A DNA stretch of 64,000 nucleotides from Sarcomyxa edulis (Eukaryota; Basidiomycota; Agaricomycetes; Agaricales; Mycenaceae). Positions 1 through 11,015 of this stretch are shown in pieces. The notes under the pieces were generated by a model. That model searched no databases and was not told where the DNA came from. It saw nothing but the letters and a program-made list of their open reading frames with translations. A program made the translations under genes and the position numbers. The stretch spans positions 2,294,001 to 2,358,000 of the forward strand of contig QUOL01000001.1 in assembly GCA_009761415.1 (NCBI GenBank). The letters are read 5' to 3'. How positions within the stretch are numbered: position 1 is the first letter of the stretch; each line of letters begins with the position of its first letter.

Positions 1-720
1 GTTATCGCCTTGCTTCGGTTGGTCCTCACGCATGGCTTGCCAAAGTCTCCCCAATGCTCGTTTCATCGTCGCTTCGCCTTCGATGAGACCATTGGTGGCA
101 TTCTCCAACTCGTCCAGTAAACTTGAGCGGAATGAATGGGTGACGGATTTGTCCATGACGAAGGACGCGTAACTAAGGTGTTGAGTTACGGGAGGTGGGT
201 ATGGCGCCATTAGGGGAGGGGAAGGAGTCCGCAAATGAGGCAGCCTTGGTGGGGAAGCCGAGCGTCTGGGGTGGGGGAGTAGAACTTTGACACGCTTTCT
301 TGCACGCTCTTCTGCCTATGATACACATTCGCATCAGTGAAATTCAAGAGGATAGAGGGCGATATCTCACCTCCCATTCATCCATGCCAGGTCCCCAAGG
401 GGCCATCTTTCCTCTGCGCACCCATCTTGCACCCTTTACAGTCTTTTTGCCCCAATTTCCTCCCTTGGAACTAGCAGGTAGTTCATCATCATCATCCGAA
501 TCACGTCCATGCGATGGATAGTACCACGAGTTCTGATCACTGAGTGGCAACAAGCTGTAGATAAGACTGCGTTAGGTGAATACAAACCGAAAAGTGAATG
601 AAAGTCGTACTTGGGATCTTCTACAGCTGGAACCGAGCGACGTTTCGTACCATTGAGTGTTTGAAGCTGGCTTGTCGACGGGCGGGACGAAGGATGGCTT
701 TGAGATGGATCGACAGACAT
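1..720 (-). CDS. RXT2-like transcriptional regulatory protein, partial (runs off left edge)
   Basis: The visible part is 203 codons in three exons: 720-611, 554-371 and 315 to the window edge, with GT-AG introns and an open frame throughout. The start is the ATG at 720 (MSVDPSQSH); the longer open frame from 816 has no supporting signal. The protein begins with a Ser/Pro tail, then an acidic patch (DSDDDDE), a basic stretch (GKKTVKGARWVRRGK), an MAPWGPGMDEWEAEERARKR motif, and a PYPPPVTQHLSYASF segment leading into a predicted helix. The layout recalls the RXT2 N-terminal family, a subunit of the Rpd3L histone deacetylase complex, but that assignment rests on memory of the motif pattern and is tentative. 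The C-terminus is missing because the window ends. Confidence 0.5.
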
Positions 721-1082
721 TTTGGTTGACGGTTTGGAATTGAGGACAGTCCGAGGACAAGAGTTATTCTTGGAATGTATGAACACGTGCACAAATAACG
801 CGTCAATATTAGTCAATATTCCGGACGACCGACGGCAAAGTCTCGTCTACAAATTGAGATGATCGATATCTAACTTTGCAAGCAATTCCATGAACATTTG
901 AATAAGCATACAGTAACGAATGACGAGATCCGAATATCTAATTGGTGTACGGTTATCGTACAATAACTCTCGTACAAAAGTCGTACAATTTGGTTTCTTA
1001 CTTAATCCTACAAGACTAGATGATTCCTGTGCTCAGTTTAGCCGTGGGTAATCTACGCAATGGTATGGGAGAACTTGCCATG
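721..1082. other. Intergenic, three TCGTACAA copies
   Basis: This stretch lies between the start of the RXT2-like gene and the stop of biotin synthase, so it should hold the upstream region of the first and the 3' UTR of the second. No coding exon is apparent. The octamer TCGTACAA occurs at 956, 970 and 981, all in the same orientation. Confidence 0.5.
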
Positions 1083-2659
1083 TTATATCTGAGGTTGCTG
1101 CTGCTGTTCTGCGACTGGAGCATCTTCGAGGGGGATCTCCCTGGATGCCTTCTCCAATCTAGATGCTTCTTTCATGGCAACACCTGGCTGCTCGAAACTG
1201 CGCATGCCATCGAGGCCCCAGCGACCCATCATTGCTTTGTCCTGTCAAAATCTATCAGAATGGTGAGGAAAGTTTGGAGGATCATCCAGACTTACTTCAT
1301 CCCAGGGAGAACCTATTCGAACCGCGCGGTATTGACGATTAGGACTGGGAACGGAAAACGAAAATTGATAGCTCACATGGGGTCGTCAGCATCTGTTCAC
1401 CGGTAAATACGGCATTCGCACCCGCCATGAAACACATGGCCTGTTCCGACTCAGCTAGAGTGCTCCGTCCTGCCGCAAGTCTTATGATTGTGGAAGGCAT
1501 AACGATACGGGCAGTAGCAATCGTGCGGATCAGGGTGTGATACGGGACAACCTGGAAACCTTGTGTCAGCTATGACTCGGTTCGGACCATAGAGAGTACA
1601 CTTACATCGTTTCCTTCCAAAGGTGTACCTGGGATTGGTACAAGGGCGTTCACAGGGAAAGATTCGGGGTGTTCTGGCATGCTGTCCGCGATGTAAGATC
1701 AATTATTCAAACTTGAGATCAATTCGACGTACTTTCCGACCTCCCATATCAAACCGACTCGATCTGCATCCGATTCTCCGAGACCTAAGATTCCGCCAGA
1801 ACACACACTGATTCCAGCATTGCGCACAGCCGTGATTGTGTCCAGCCGTTCGTCATATGATCTTGTCGTGATGACCTGATCTCAAGAAGATCAAGACATA
1901 GCCGAAGAATACAAGTTAATGGCACTCACCGATGGGTAAAACTCTCTCGAAGTATCGAGGTTGTGATTATAAGCCGTTAATCCACTGAACAGTCAGTCAG
2001 AACGGTCAATCAGTGAACACGAGTAAACCAAAAACTTACGCTTCCTTCAGTTCCTTGGCTTGTGCAGGGGACAGCATACCCAGAGTAGTGCACACTTCCA
2101 TACCCATCCCACGGACTTCGCGGACCATCTCCAAAATCCTTTTGAACCCACTTTTCCGACCAGCAAGGTCCCTCCATGCAGCACCCATGCAAAATCGTGT
2201 GCTTCCGTTCTCTTTGGCTTTACGAGCAGCCTCGAGGACTGGTGCCATCTCGACAAGCCGCGATGCCTTGGTGGAGGTTGAATGACGCGACGACTGCGAG
2301 CAATAAGAACCTGACATATGAAGAGACGTCAGAATATTCATTTTTTTTTGGAGAATCACTACTTACAGTCCTCAGAGCATCCACCAGCTATTGAAGCAAT
2401 TCAGAGTCAGTCCAGAAAGGCAATAGAGTGGGATTAACGCACTCTTGATATTCATGAGTGTACATAACTGTATTTTACTCGGATCGTGGTGTTGTCTATG
2501 TACAGTAGCAGCACGGAATACTAGTTCCATTAGTGGAGTGTCGTATATCTGCTGAATCTCCTGTTTTCCCCATGAGTTACGTGTGATAGCAGGGGTGTAA
2601 TTCGGGGATGCGTGAGTTGCTAGAGTTCGGGTGAACTGGAGAGGTCTGAGGCGAAACAT
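1083..2659 (-). CDS. bioB: Biotin synthase, mitochondrial
   Basis: This radical-SAM enzyme inserts sulfur into dethiobiotin to make biotin; the fungal enzyme is expected in mitochondria. The protein is about 377 residues from some eight exons. The first exon (2659-2443) starts with [17 protein letters not shown], which looks like a targeting peptide. Splicing after NIK restores [15 protein letters not shown], the CxxxCxxC iron-sulfur and SAM site. Later family blocks are readable in order: [65 protein letters not shown] very short exon (GTTCTCCCTGGGATGAA) bridges to [13 protein letters not shown]. The tail is glutamine-rich (QQQQPQI) before TAA. No other biotin pathway gene is in the window. 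The family is not in doubt; individual splice sites are hand-made. Confidence 0.93.
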
Positions 2660-3489
2660 GGGGGGATCGATGCGCTAGTACTGGAGTGACTTGTTATAAG
2701 CCGACGCGCAGATCTAGCCTGTAATATGGAGGATGTAGGACTTTGTGAAAACACGAAATATATCCAAGAAATTTTGCGGAGATATGGTCGAAAGCGCGCT
2801 AATCCCCCCAATGATCGGTATCGTATTACCAATGCGGCCGTTGCATAACTAGCCAAAATCCGCCAAAGCTGGGCCAAATCCTGTTCACTGCCACCCCATG
2901 CAAGAGATTCGACGGACAACCCAAAAAAACGTCGACAGCATAAGTATTTCGATAGGTATCCGCTCTCAGGGCGAAAACATATGCCGTGACGGGGCAGCGT
3001 TTTATGCGTATTGCGCCAGGTGTGTCATCTGTATATGTGGCTAACCATATGGGCTCAGTAGAATCCAATTTGGAGTCGCGTCGTCATTCATGGTCGCGTC
3101 GCACGCTCTTCGTGTTGCATACTAACCATGTCTATCATACTGGAATATGAGGGTGCAGAAGTACTGAAGAGAGGCCGATCATGTCTTGACTCGAAAATGA
3201 TCTATGAATTACCAGAGTCATGGTCCCCTCGCGTCATCGTTGTTGATCCATTGAACATACATGTGAGCAAAAAACATCTGTTAACAAGTCATCAAACACA
3301 ATGCGCACTGAATTAAGAGACAGGCACGCACATTCTGAGTAGTGGCTTTGTGACCAGGGTTAAATCAATGTACAGCTTTCCTGTTGTGTTCTGAGCCTTT
3401 GCGAGGCTCCCCGCGTCTGGTAGAGCAATATCCGTAGTCGGCAACGTGTATGCCTTTGGAAAGGTCGGGTCAATCGATACCGTCAAAAA
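2660..3489. other. Intergenic, no recognised gene
   Basis: This is the upstream region of biotin synthase. Only short open frames in conflicting phases are present, and none has a family resemblance or a convincing splice structure. Confidence 0.5.
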
Positions 3490-3729
3490 CTATTGGATCT
3501 GACCGTCACTACTCTGCGATCGTCGAGGGGTTCCAGAGCTGTCGTCAGCCTTCCCCCGCCGTGCTACCTGACTCTGACCGTCTCGAGTGTTATTAACCGT
3601 ACCATCGCTTATCGCTTTCTCCAATGACTGACGTGCGGTGTTCCATTGACGAAGAGTATGGGCAGCCAAGTCTCGCGAATAACTCTGTTTTGCTTGTTCT
3701 GTGCTGCTAGTGACGCTTTGCCTGGTCAT
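3490..3729 (-). CDS. Small hypothetical protein (79 residues)
   Basis: A single open frame of 79 codons starts at MTRQSVTSSTEQ. It has a helix-like middle (SRDLAAHTLRQWNTARQSL) and a polar, basic C-terminal half rich in Gln, Ser and Arg. There is no signal peptide, membrane segment or known domain. The composition looks protein-like and the segment TLRQWNTARQSLEK could be a conserved helix, but I do not recognise a family. It lies between biotin synthase and the BTG/Tob gene on the same strand. It could be a chance open frame. Confidence 0.35.
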   Translation of the reverse strand: MTRQSVTSSTEQAKQSYSRDLAAHTLRQWNTARQSLEKAISDGTVNNTRDGQSQVARRGKADDSSGTPRRSQSSDGQIQ

Positions 3730-4896
3730 AGTCGTCAGATGTACGGGTCAAGTGAGTGAAAATTTGGACTTGAAGATAGACCTCATTCCACATTTATATC
3801 CAGGGAAGGAGCCGTAGGAAACATCAGCTCCATAGTGTCTCTCCATGACGTCCAGTCGCGTGATACTTGACTCCTTGCGCCGTGTCTTCTATGCACTCAA
3901 GTACCCCCATTCCAAAGCTTCGGAAGACATCTGACCTTCTGGTCGTGGTGCTTATTCCTCGTCGAAATGACGACAGGGATCTGTGTATTGCTACTACCCA
4001 GATGCAGCTCGTCTTGAAATAACTACCAGTATATCATCACCTGGTAAGCGTATTCACTATGCTCACAATCGTTAAGTCATCGAATACTCGGAGTCGATTA
4101 CACAGGCCCACGAAATTTCCGACGCTGACGCCACACTGCCCATCACTACCTGTACGGTAGAACTGCATCATTAGAATCTGTTTCGACCGTATGTCCCGTG
4201 GTTTGGGATGGCAGGTGAAATGCAATGACTCCGCAGAGGGTGGAGCAAGCCGACTTTACATTGGACGAACAGCGTTCACCCCAGATATTTAGGCTTTAAC
4301 TCAAAATATGTCAAATTCGTAGGCATCGATCGAGCGCTTTCGTCCGAAGCTGCTACTTATCGAGATTGTCTCTTCGTAGTCCATCTGAATCTGTACCCTC
4401 GTTGTGATGTTGACCATAGGTCTCGAATTGCGCGGGCAATCGGTCAGTGTTAGATGACTTGACCGAATTCAACATCAACGATTGATCCAGACTAGCGTCG
4501 TTGGGATGAAAGCAGTATACAGATCATGTGTTATATTATGGAGAATACAAAGTAAATGACAGCGTACGAAGACGAAGTAAATATTACAGGGAGCCCCGAG
4601 ACTCCGAGCTAAGAAAGTATTAAAAATGGAAGGCTAATTAGTTTATAGAGTTCGGGACAAGATGTAAAACGTGGGGAGGATGTTGCTACACATTCGAATC
4701 GAGGGATGGTGGGTAATGGAAACAGTAAGTATAGAAATGCAGATGTATAATATAGTGTGAAATGGCAGAGAGTCCTTGGTCGTGGAGTGTGCGTTGTCGT
4801 AAAAGACGTCGATAGCTATTAGAGTATGTGCATGTCGATGATCGTGTCAAACGTTGGAGCAAAAATGAATGAGGGTAATGTCGTCGTCACAGATGT
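3730..4896. other. Intergenic / 3' flank of BTG-Tob gene
   Basis: About 1.2 kb without a supportable gene. The right part is A-rich and probably contains the 3' UTR of the neighbouring BTG/Tob gene. Short frames here show no family resemblance. Confidence 0.5.
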
Positions 4897-5862
4897 TTAG
4901 GCGCGCACAGTGCGCCAGCTGTTGGAAGCGGACATTGAGGGTTTGTGAAGAGATACTTTGGGCTTGGGACCTCCACCGAGCATGACACCACCGGTGAGGA
5001 CAGTGGTTTTACCACCATCGTAGGGGGTAACCTCCTTCTTGGTCGTGTCAACAAATACGCGAGCCTGTCGGGCCTTCTCCCGACGCGACTGCTTAGGAAG
5101 GATTTGATCGTGTACGGATGAAGTCGAGACGGATGTGACAGAGCCGAATGACTGACCAGAGGCCAAAGAAAAGCCCGAACTCGAGTTGGACGAGCGGGAG
5201 CTAGATCGGGAGTGAGTGGAGATGGCGGAGAGGGGAGAGGAGCTTCTAGCCGGAATTGGGAATTGATCGAGGAGAGGAGTGATCCATGTTGGGCCGCTGA
5301 CCTCGTGTGCGATCATGGCGAAGAGCTCCTCCTCAACGTCCTCCTCCAATACCTGCTGAGCAAAGGTCTTCTTCTGGGATTTGGCACGGGCATCAGCCTG
5401 AGCCCTGAACTGAGCCTGGATCCAGTCTTCGTCGATTGTGGCAGATGCGGCGACGGTGGGAACGTATGTCTCGTCAGACCAGACGATGATCGTTCGGTAG
5501 TCTGGGGAACCTTTCTTGCCGACACGTACGGACACGCATCCCGGATCGACGAAGAAATCAAACTCGCGGTTTCCGAGATGAAGCATCCAGTCAAACCACT
5601 GCACATTGGTAGCCATGCAAGCGGAGTAGATGACACGCGGGGGGAGGCTGAATGGTGAGAGGGTCATACAGCGGCGACCTGAACCGCGGAGAGGTTCCTT
5701 GGGGACCCAATTAGGTGCATAGTGTGCGGTGAGGTTAGCCGCGAGAAGGAGTTGTAGCTTGTCGATCGTGGTCTCTGTCTGGAAACCAATGAGAGGACCA
5801 ACAAGGAATGCGACGGCGTGAGCAACGGCGACGGAAAGGCTAGTGGAAGCGGAGACGGCCAT
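4897..5862 (-). CDS. BTG/Tob-family anti-proliferative protein
   Basis: This is an intronless frame of 321 residues. Residues about 35-115 carry the BTG/Tob fold: LTAHYAPNWVPKEPLRGSG matches the box A pattern (HY..W.P..P.RGSG.R), and VDPGCVSVRVGKKGS matches box B (VDP..VS.R.G). Animal BTG/Tob proteins bind the Caf1 (Pop2) deadenylase of the CCR4-NOT complex and slow growth by promoting mRNA decay; the same partner is a reasonable guess here. The middle is acidic (VLEEDVEEELF), followed by a serine-rich tail (SRSSSRSSNSSSG) of low complexity and a basic end. The start MAVSAST is the only ATG upstream of the domain in frame. The family is clear; the function in this fungus is inferred. Confidence 0.88.
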   Translation of the reverse strand: MAVSASTSLSVAVAHAVAFLVGPLIGFQTETTIDKLQLLLAANLTAHYAPNWVPKEPLRGSGRRCMTLSPFSLPPRVIYSACMATNVQWFDWMLHLGNREFDFFVDPGCVSVRVGKKGSPDYRTIIVWSDETYVPTVAASATIDEDWIQAQFRAQADARAKSQKKTFAQQVLEEDVEEELFAMIAHEVSGPTWITPLLDQFPIPARSSSPLSAISTHSRSSSRSSNSSSGFSLASGQSFGSVTSVSTSSVHDQILPKQSRREKARQARVFVDTTKKEVTPYDGGKTTVLTGGVMLGGGPKPKVSLHKPSMSASNSWRTVRA

Positions 5863-7136
5863 TTCTAAGTGTGATAGTGAGAGGTGGTGAGAAATATTAA
5901 TGAAGGGTTATTTCGAAGAGTGGATCGACCGGCGACAGGAGTGCGGTAAGTTATGCTCGCGGAAGGGTGTCAAGAGGAGTGACGGTGCGTAACGATGATA
6001 TTATGCGAGAGGACGTTGCAGATGATGTCGAATGTGTAGCAGAGAGGAAGTATATGAGAAAGAAACTGTCTAGGGGGAAATATGTGAGTTTCTTATGGAC
6101 TGTGCAATTCGATCGAGAAATGCCTGACCTAAAGAGCTAAATGCAAATAGGACGGATGCAGGGCGGAAGTAAGCGGGCTGACTCGAGGAAGTCAAAATGA
6201 AAACAACGGACCTGGTCTGGAACTATTGAATACAGGAGAGAGAATGAGAGATCCTGGTAGAGTGAGGCCCCAGCATGGCTTGACTTTATACAAGCGCGGT
6301 AGCGACGCAGACCGGAAGACGCTAGAAAAATGTTATTGTTTTACGACAGCTGCAGCTGAAAAGAACCGACAAAGAACTTCAAGCTTGATCATACGTGAGC
6401 GCCCCGCAGGACATAATAGGGAAGAAGACCGAGAAACAAAAGAACAAAATTAGATACAAGCTTTAATTGTTCGAAAGCGGACAAGGTACGGGGGAGATAC
6501 ATGGCCACGTGAGAGCACAACCGAACACCCAAGACTCCAACATGGAGACAGCAGACTGCCTTGTTCTCCCTATGTACTTTGCAACGTCCCTCCAAGTAGC
6601 CAAGCCTGGATGTCCCATGCCAGAATCATGCAACATAATTGCCTTCAAAAAAAACAATAAAGCTCTCGATCCCCCTCCCTGGACTGCGAGTTCGAATACG
6701 TTTCATCACGAACGTACACACACGCCTCCATTTCTACCACATCATATCAGAATTCCTTGGTCCCTTTGATACTCACGGTGTCGTGCACGGATCCCTGTGC
6801 ATCGGACTATGCGCTGCAGATACAGCGTGTATTCCTGTCATTCCTTCGCCTCGATTCCTTGGAAATCTCCACCGGTGACTGACATAGCATCAGGTGAACA
6901 GACTGAGATGGACGTTGATGGACATCGAGTCATTGAGAATGAAATGAGCGCTCGCCAGTGCTCAAGAGGAGTCGAAGGTGGCGGTGCCGAGAAGTGAATT
7001 TTAAAGCCCGCAAACCTTGAATTATTTACGACTGTGTGGTCCACCACAGAACTTGCCCTCGTCGCTCGTAGCCGCTAGCTCACCCAAAAAGACTCCTACT
7101 CGTCGCCACCCTAAGTAACCCCGAGCACCGTCCATC
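5863..7136. other. Long divergent intergenic region
   Basis: This 1.27 kb lies between the divergent BTG/Tob and eS27 genes and must contain both promoters. Purine-rich tracts follow the BTG/Tob start, likely its 5' UTR. The open frames here (for example around 6226-6453 and 6467-6769) have no domain or intron logic, so I call no gene. Confidence 0.5.
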
Positions 7137-7580
7137 ATGGTGCGTTCGACCTTGTCTTTCCGCTTATTTGAGCCCGAAATCCCTAACCCTTGATCCTGTG
7201 GAAAATAGACTCTCGCCGTCGATCTCCTGAACCCTTCCGCTGAGTACGAGAAAAAGCAGCACAAGCTCAAGCGTCTCGTACAGTCGCCCAACTCCTATTT
7301 CATGGACGTGAAATGCCCAGGTGTGTGATGGGCGTTGGTGGTGCCGCAGCGTGGAGTGCTGACATGCTCTCTCTTCGTGCAGGATGCTTCGCCATCACAA
7401 CCGTATTCTCGCATGCCCATACCGTGGTGCTCTGTGGTTCCTGTGCGAGTGTATTGTGCCAACCCACAGGTGGAAAGGCAAGGCTGACAGAGGGTACGTC
7501 GTTCTTTGCTCTGCCATTATTCTCTTGCGTCTCATTATCCGTATCGCTACATAGGATGCTCCTTCCGTAGAAAGAACTAA
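7137..7580 (+). CDS. RPS27: 40S ribosomal protein eS27 (RPS27)
   Basis: This small-subunit ribosomal protein has 83 residues in four exons: 7137-7139, 7209-7320, 7383-7493 and 7555-7580. The first coding exon is only the ATG, with an intron directly behind it, which explains why no long open frame is visible. The spliced product reads [17 protein letters not shown], then [34 protein letters not shown], and ends [11 protein letters not shown]. The two CxxC pairs form the zinc ribbon of the family, and the length matches the usual 82-86 residues. All junctions are GT-AG and in phase. It is divergent from the BTG/Tob gene. Confidence 0.95.
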
Positions 7581-8289
7581 ACTTGATGTTGCTTGTTCAA
7601 GTCGCAGTTTTCACCTATCTACCCCGGCATCCATTTTCTACTACGCATTAGCACTGTCATATTGCACTCTCGTTGGCCGCTCAGTCTCAGTTCATCTCTA
7701 TCTCCTTTTTGCTTTGCCAATGGGTGCATCCCATTCTCTCCATGCCTTGTATTTCGACCCAATCTATCAAAAAGAGCCGCGGATTCCCACCTGACTCACA
7801 AAACGCCACTCTCGGGACCGATCGTACCTATTATAGACCATGTCGACTACTCGCCATCCTGAATCACAGCGGTCTAGTCTCACAATTAGCTACTCGTCTG
7901 TCCTCAAGCAAATCTGGGTGTTTCGTATACGGAGCATGACTTTTGATCATGAGCTGGTCAGTAATACGTGAGAGCTATCGCCGTTTCCCAGCATGTTTGG
8001 AGAGTCTTTCAAAGCTTCAGAATTGAGACTGCAAGCTTGAACACAAGATTTTTAGGCTGCAGACTGAAAGTCTACGCCCCCTTTCCACATATTTGCCGTG
8101 AAGTCTGTAGTTCTGTGACACGAACGTCACATTTCATATGTCACGCAAGTTGGAGCCTCCCGAAAATAACACGTCAACATTCTGTGACAGGCTGTGTGTG
8201 ACTGGTGCGGCATTCTCGCCGCCAATATAGCGCTCGTCGGCGTCGCCGCTAACTTTGCAGCCATCGTCACTTTACACGCTCAAAGACCG
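7581..8289. other. Intergenic between eS27 and NAT9-like genes
   Basis: This holds the 3' flank of eS27 and the upstream region of the acetyltransferase. No exon with a recognisable product is seen. The open frames at 7593-7862 and 7673-7939 overlap in different phases and look like chance. Confidence 0.45.
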
Positions 8290-9259
8290 ATGAAAGCCAA
8301 CAAAGACACTGTCCTCGTCGGAAACAAAGTCATCTTGGTCCCATATGAGCCTCAACATGTCCCGGTATGTACTAATCTCCGACGCGACATCCTAGTCCTG
8401 GAACTCTAACGACCGTCCTTCTTATGTGTGGGTGGAAGGGATTTCTGATTTCTCGTCACTTTGACAATTTAGAAATACAATGGCTGGATGCAGGATGAAC
8501 GTCTCAGGGAGCTCACGGCGAGTGAGCCTTTGACCCTCGAGGAAGAATATAACATGCAACGTACGCACCTGTCCTTCAGAATCGCAAGGGCCTGATTGAT
8601 TTTCTTCGGTCCTCACAGGAACCTGGCAGAGCGACGAAGACAAGCTCACATTCATCATACTCGCCCGAGTCCCTGGAGATGGGCTCGATCATCTTGTGAT
8701 TCCGACAGACCAGAATATCATTGACGATGCGCCGAAACCCCCAGGTCCTAGCATCATCCCCTCTGACTCTCGACTTGTATCTTTGCCAATGATTGGGGAT
8801 GTCAATATATTCTTCAAAGGCAGTATCACGGAACCTCCATCGCAAGTGAATGACGAAGACGAAGACCCAGAATTTGAGTCCGAGTTGGAGATCATGATCG
8901 CAGGTATGCCCAAACCTCTGGTAAATTCGTACAGTTCATGCTCATTGAAATTTATCTCAGAACCTGGTTACCGCCGCAAAGGCCTCGCGCAAGAAGCCTT
9001 ACAACTCATGCTCCGATACGCGACAGGTTATCCAAGTTGTGTGTTTCGTCCCGGCGTTGGAACCCTCAATCCCCCGATACCTCCAGGATTGATACCCAAT
9101 TTGAAGCCGTCTCTTCCTATCGTCGTTCACCCATCATCTCTGCTCACACGCATATCAGAATCGAACACACCCAGCATCAGTCTGTTTCAAAAAATGGGAT
9201 TCTCTATAACGAAACGCGTTGAGGTGTTCGGGGAGGTAGAGATGCGATGGGGTCGGTAG
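8290..9259 (+). CDS. N-acetyltransferase 9-like protein (GNAT fold)
   Basis: Four exons (8290-8364, 8473-8560, 8619-8903, 8961-9259) give 248 residues in a continuous frame. The start MKANKDTVLVGNKVILVPY and the block YNGWMQDERLRELTASEPLTL follow the NAT9 pattern (...VP.YHEWM.....L...TASEPLTL). The GNAT acetyl-CoA site is at EPGYRRKGLAQEAL, which contains the RxxGxA core. The C-terminal SISLFQKMGF and VFGEVEMRW are also typical. Human NAT9 is about 207 residues; the extra length here is an acidic loop (NDEDEDPEFESELE) and a proline-rich insert. Substrates of this family are poorly known. The family call is secure. Confidence 0.88.
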
Positions 9260-10508
9260 GTGTTCGACCGCTCTCTGAGCGCATGATGAAGAAAGTAGAT
9301 TCGGCATATTAAACTAATCATATATACAATATATTCGCAATTACAATTATAGCATGTTCTGGTATTATTGAGCGGTTCAACACCGGAGCACACACCATCT
9401 AATGGAGAACAGCTGATTGCGAACTGCCAATGCATGTTCACCGGGAGGTTGCTCCCAGACCACGGGACGCATCTGCTTCGCTTCGATACGTCCAGCACTG
9501 TGCATGTAAAACTAGCTAGAACATACGGCGCTGAAACGGATACTGTTTGTGAAAGAGGCGTTCTTCTTCGAGTCTCAGCGACGTCTAGGATGTCAAAGGG
9601 TTTCGGAACTTGAATCTGGTGTCAAGGATAATTGGAGAGTGTTCATTTACATACTAGGAAAGAGTAAGGACCAGCTCGGAAACAGACGAACCGATACATC
9701 AGGGGTGTTATACACATATAGATGGTTTGCACCGTGAAAGGCCCAAGGGTTGCTGGGAACTGCGATAGGAGGTTTTAGGTCCCGAGGTACCAATGACTCG
9801 TCCCGAGGAGTACTCTGTATGTCTCAGTTACGACTCACTATCCAGCAAGGCTCTTCTGGAATCACGGAAGACCGGAAAGCGTACGAACACGTCAAACGCG
9901 TCAATTCACATGTGTGCGCCCAACAAAAGACCAGGCCGTCAGTGGCGATAGTGCGTCGACAGCGAATGTTGAGTGCATTGCCAAGCTTAGAGAGCTGTCC
10001 AGCGCAGAGATATATCGCCAGGATACCATGATGAACAAACAGTTCATGATGCTTCGAAAGCTTGGGCAGCAAGTCTAGTAGCTACCTCTCCACGAGTACG
10101 AAAGCAAGCGCTGGGAATGTACCATCAGATCAGTCTATTTCCACCTCTGCAAGGCTCGGCGGTTAAGCAAGCAAGGTTAAGCATCGAAAGGGACGAAAGT
10201 TGCGGTTCGAGGTCAAGGACTCAAACTTGGAGGACTCGGCGAGCTGGGCCAGTTCCGACGCCGGTGCCGTCCCCCTATAGACCTGTCCCGAAGAGTGACG
10301 GACCTCGAATCTGTCCTTCTCCGAGTCCGAGTCTGTTATCGCCCCTCCTTCACACGACCGCCCACCAACGTATATAAGGGCACAGGGCTTTCATCCCCAG
10401 TTCTCCATCCTGAACTATCCGATTTTATCCTTTGTCATCTGCACTAATCACTACCCTCCAGCTCGCCTCACCCATTTCTTAGATCTAGTCCAGCTTTCGC
10501 ATCACAAC
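9260..10508. other. Intergenic, upstream of Yippee-like gene
   Basis: No supportable gene in this 1.25 kb. Open frames at 9368-9613 and 9750-10031 have no family resemblance. The right end holds the promoter and pyrimidine-rich leader of the Yippee-like gene. Confidence 0.5.
10371..10378 (+). promoter_or_regulatory. TATA box of Yippee-like gene
   Basis: TATATAAG lies 138 bases upstream of the ATG and is followed by a CT-rich leader, the usual layout of a fungal core promoter. No transcript evidence is available. Confidence 0.5.
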
Positions 10509-11015
10509 ATGGGCATGAGCTATCGTCAGTACCTTTCAGGAGAGCGTATATATGGATGCTCGACCTGCAGGACGCATTTGGCTACCATTCACTCTATGAT
10601 CTCTCGAGTGAGTATTCACTTTCATAACTCGTACATCAAAGAGTAACGTCCTTTGTCAGGCATTCAACGGGCAGCACGGCAGGGCATACCTCTTCGAGAA
10701 AGTGTAAGTCTTAGAAGTGTTGATCTGAAATACGGATATCTGCTCATCGCGTTTATCTACCAGTGTAAACATCACTGAAGGAGAACCCAATGACCGCCCT
10801 ATGACCACCGGCAATCATACCGTCCGTGACATCTACTGTTGCAAGTGCGGTACCACACTTGGTTGGAAATATGTACGCCCTCTTTCTCGTTATCCGCTAT
10901 TGTCACCTAGACAGCGAGGTTCATTACATTGCAGGATCGGGCCTACGAAGCCTCACAGAAGTACAAGGAAGGCAAATACATCCTCGAACGCAACCTCCTC
11001 GTGGATGTTCAGTAG
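10509..11015 (+). CDS. Yippee-like zinc-binding protein
   Basis: Four exons (10509-10607, 10660-10703, 10764-10872, 10935-11015) give 110 residues, the normal Yippee length. The spliced protein begins [20 protein letters not shown] and reads on through [42 protein letters not shown], and [16 protein letters not shown]. The CSTC and CCKC pairs are the four zinc ligands; FNG..GRAYLF, GWKYD.AYE and KYKEGK.ILE are family signatures. Yippee proteins share a fold with the Mis18/cereblon CULT group and have poorly defined cellular roles. The family is certain. Confidence 0.94.

Noticed and set aside
5212..5658. 148-codon plus-strand open frame
   Set aside because: It is antisense to the BTG/Tob coding region and only mirrors its codon bias.
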